From the NCBI RefSeq assembly GCF_046480435.1, contig NZ_PKGC01000002.1: 64,000 nt of DNA; one strand, 5' to 3'. This document shows, one piece after another, positions 63,747-64,000 of the stretch. The translations under genes and the position numbers were made by a program. This DNA comes from Limnospira platensis. Its GTDB lineage: Bacteria; Cyanobacteriota; Cyanobacteriia; Cyanobacteriales; Microcoleaceae. Every line of letters starts with the position of its first letter. Position 1 is the first letter of the stretch. The notes below the pieces were generated by a model. That model had not been told where the DNA came from and searched no databases. It saw only the letters and a program-made list of their open reading frames with translations.

Positions 63747-64000
63747 TTAGCTTTCCTTTTTGGAGGGTTGACGTTTCAGCAAGCCAGCCATCATTCCGAA
63801 AGCGACTCCAGCGCCAATAATGCCCATGGGTTCGGGGACAGAAGTAACTTCAAAATCAAATTGTGCGGTATTGAATTCGCGGTCAATTCTGATCAAGCCT
63901 TGATAGCCGCCGCCACCTTGTGCTACATTATCGCCTCTAAACAGGGCTGTGGCATAAATATCGACAAACCGCATATTATTAACAGCACTATCGCTGACGA
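63747..64000 (-). CDS. Partial PEP-CTERM protein, cut by window edge
   Basis: The visible 84 codons are the C-terminal part of a paralogue of the neighbouring PEP-CTERM protein. MRFVDIYATALFRGDN and YQGLIRIDREFNTAQFDFE align with MRFVNIAAEALFKSDN and FQGLIRIDQTNNTAQFDFE of the first copy. It ends SVPEPMGIIGAGVAFG then KRQPSKKES. The frame stays open beyond the internal ATG at 63974 to the window edge, so the true start lies outside. A 267-bp gap with one stray AACCCGCCCC arm separates the pair. Confidence 0.85.
   Translation of the reverse strand, partial: VSDSAVNNMRFVDIYATALFRGDNVAQGGGGYQGLIRIDREFNTAQFDFEVTSVPEPMGIIGAGVAFGMMAGLLKRQPSKKES

Noticed and set aside
1..64000. tRNA, rRNA, tmRNA, RNase P or insertion sequence
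   Set aside because: Scanned gaps by eye for T-arm and transposase motifs and found none; a tRNAscan or ISfinder run would settle it.

Overview
The window looks like chromosomal DNA of a filamentous cyanobacterium, most likely Arthrospira (Spirulina) or a close relative. The octamer GCGATCGC (HIP1) recurs throughout. The gene set includes isiA, psb28, chlI, a cyanobacterial AbrB regulator, an Rre1/Ycf29-type response regulator, a VTE6-like DUF92 protein and PEP-CTERM proteins. The treZ-treY trehalose pair fits Arthrospira osmolyte physiology. The genus is an inference; no rRNA or other marker gene is present. I saw no tRNA, rRNA, intact insertion sequence, prophage or CRISPR array.

Layout. 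0-8 kb: a 13-bp tandem array, a pirin/flavin-reductase pair, a small glycan-modification group (methyltransferase, sulfotransferase-methyltransferase fusion, GT4 glycosyltransferase) and a 664-aa RTX-repeat protein. 8-15 kb: radC, treZ-treY and a drug/metabolite transporter. 15-29 kb: mostly single housekeeping or conserved cyanobacterial genes (sppA, aroH, rsmG, an ECF-like ATPase, TPR protein, DUF3531, Nudix, psb28, PPIase, DUF92, lipases, def), an 80-bp tandem array, and an unannotated structured RNA candidate ending in a strong intrinsic terminator. 29-34 kb: ruvC and chlI beside an 853-aa DEDDh exonuclease-ATPase fusion. 34-39 kb: an isiA locus with a zinc-ribbon miniprotein, an alpha/beta hydrolase and a Cys-rich membrane protein but no flavodoxin, then groES-groEL under a perfect CIRCE operator. 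39-45 kb: a ferredoxin-like protein, an Rre1-type regulator, a LabA-like NYN protein, leuA and a 59-bp tandem array. 45-54 kb: a GT2 glycosyltransferase, tilS, glgX, a degenerate ATPase/wHTH protein paired with an MscS channel, selO and cyAbrB. 54-64 kb: a CocE-type hydrolase, an OFA-family transporter, a transporter-HEAT-cyclic-nucleotide-binding fusion, sfsA, a GH57 enzyme and two tandem PEP-CTERM exoproteins, the second cut by the window edge.

How it fits together. Glycogen mobilisation (glgX, GH57) and conversion of glucan ends to trehalose (treY, treZ) give an osmolyte/carbon theme, with MscS as a turgor valve. groESL, Rre1 and isiA are stress-responsive. The best candidates for undescribed biology are the exonuclease-ATPase fusion (31032-33593), the ATPase-like/MscS pair (48927-51058), the structured RNA at about 27400-27699, and the flavodoxin-less isiA cluster with two tandem dyads upstream. 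Two dispersed hairpin families seem to have seeded the tandem arrays.
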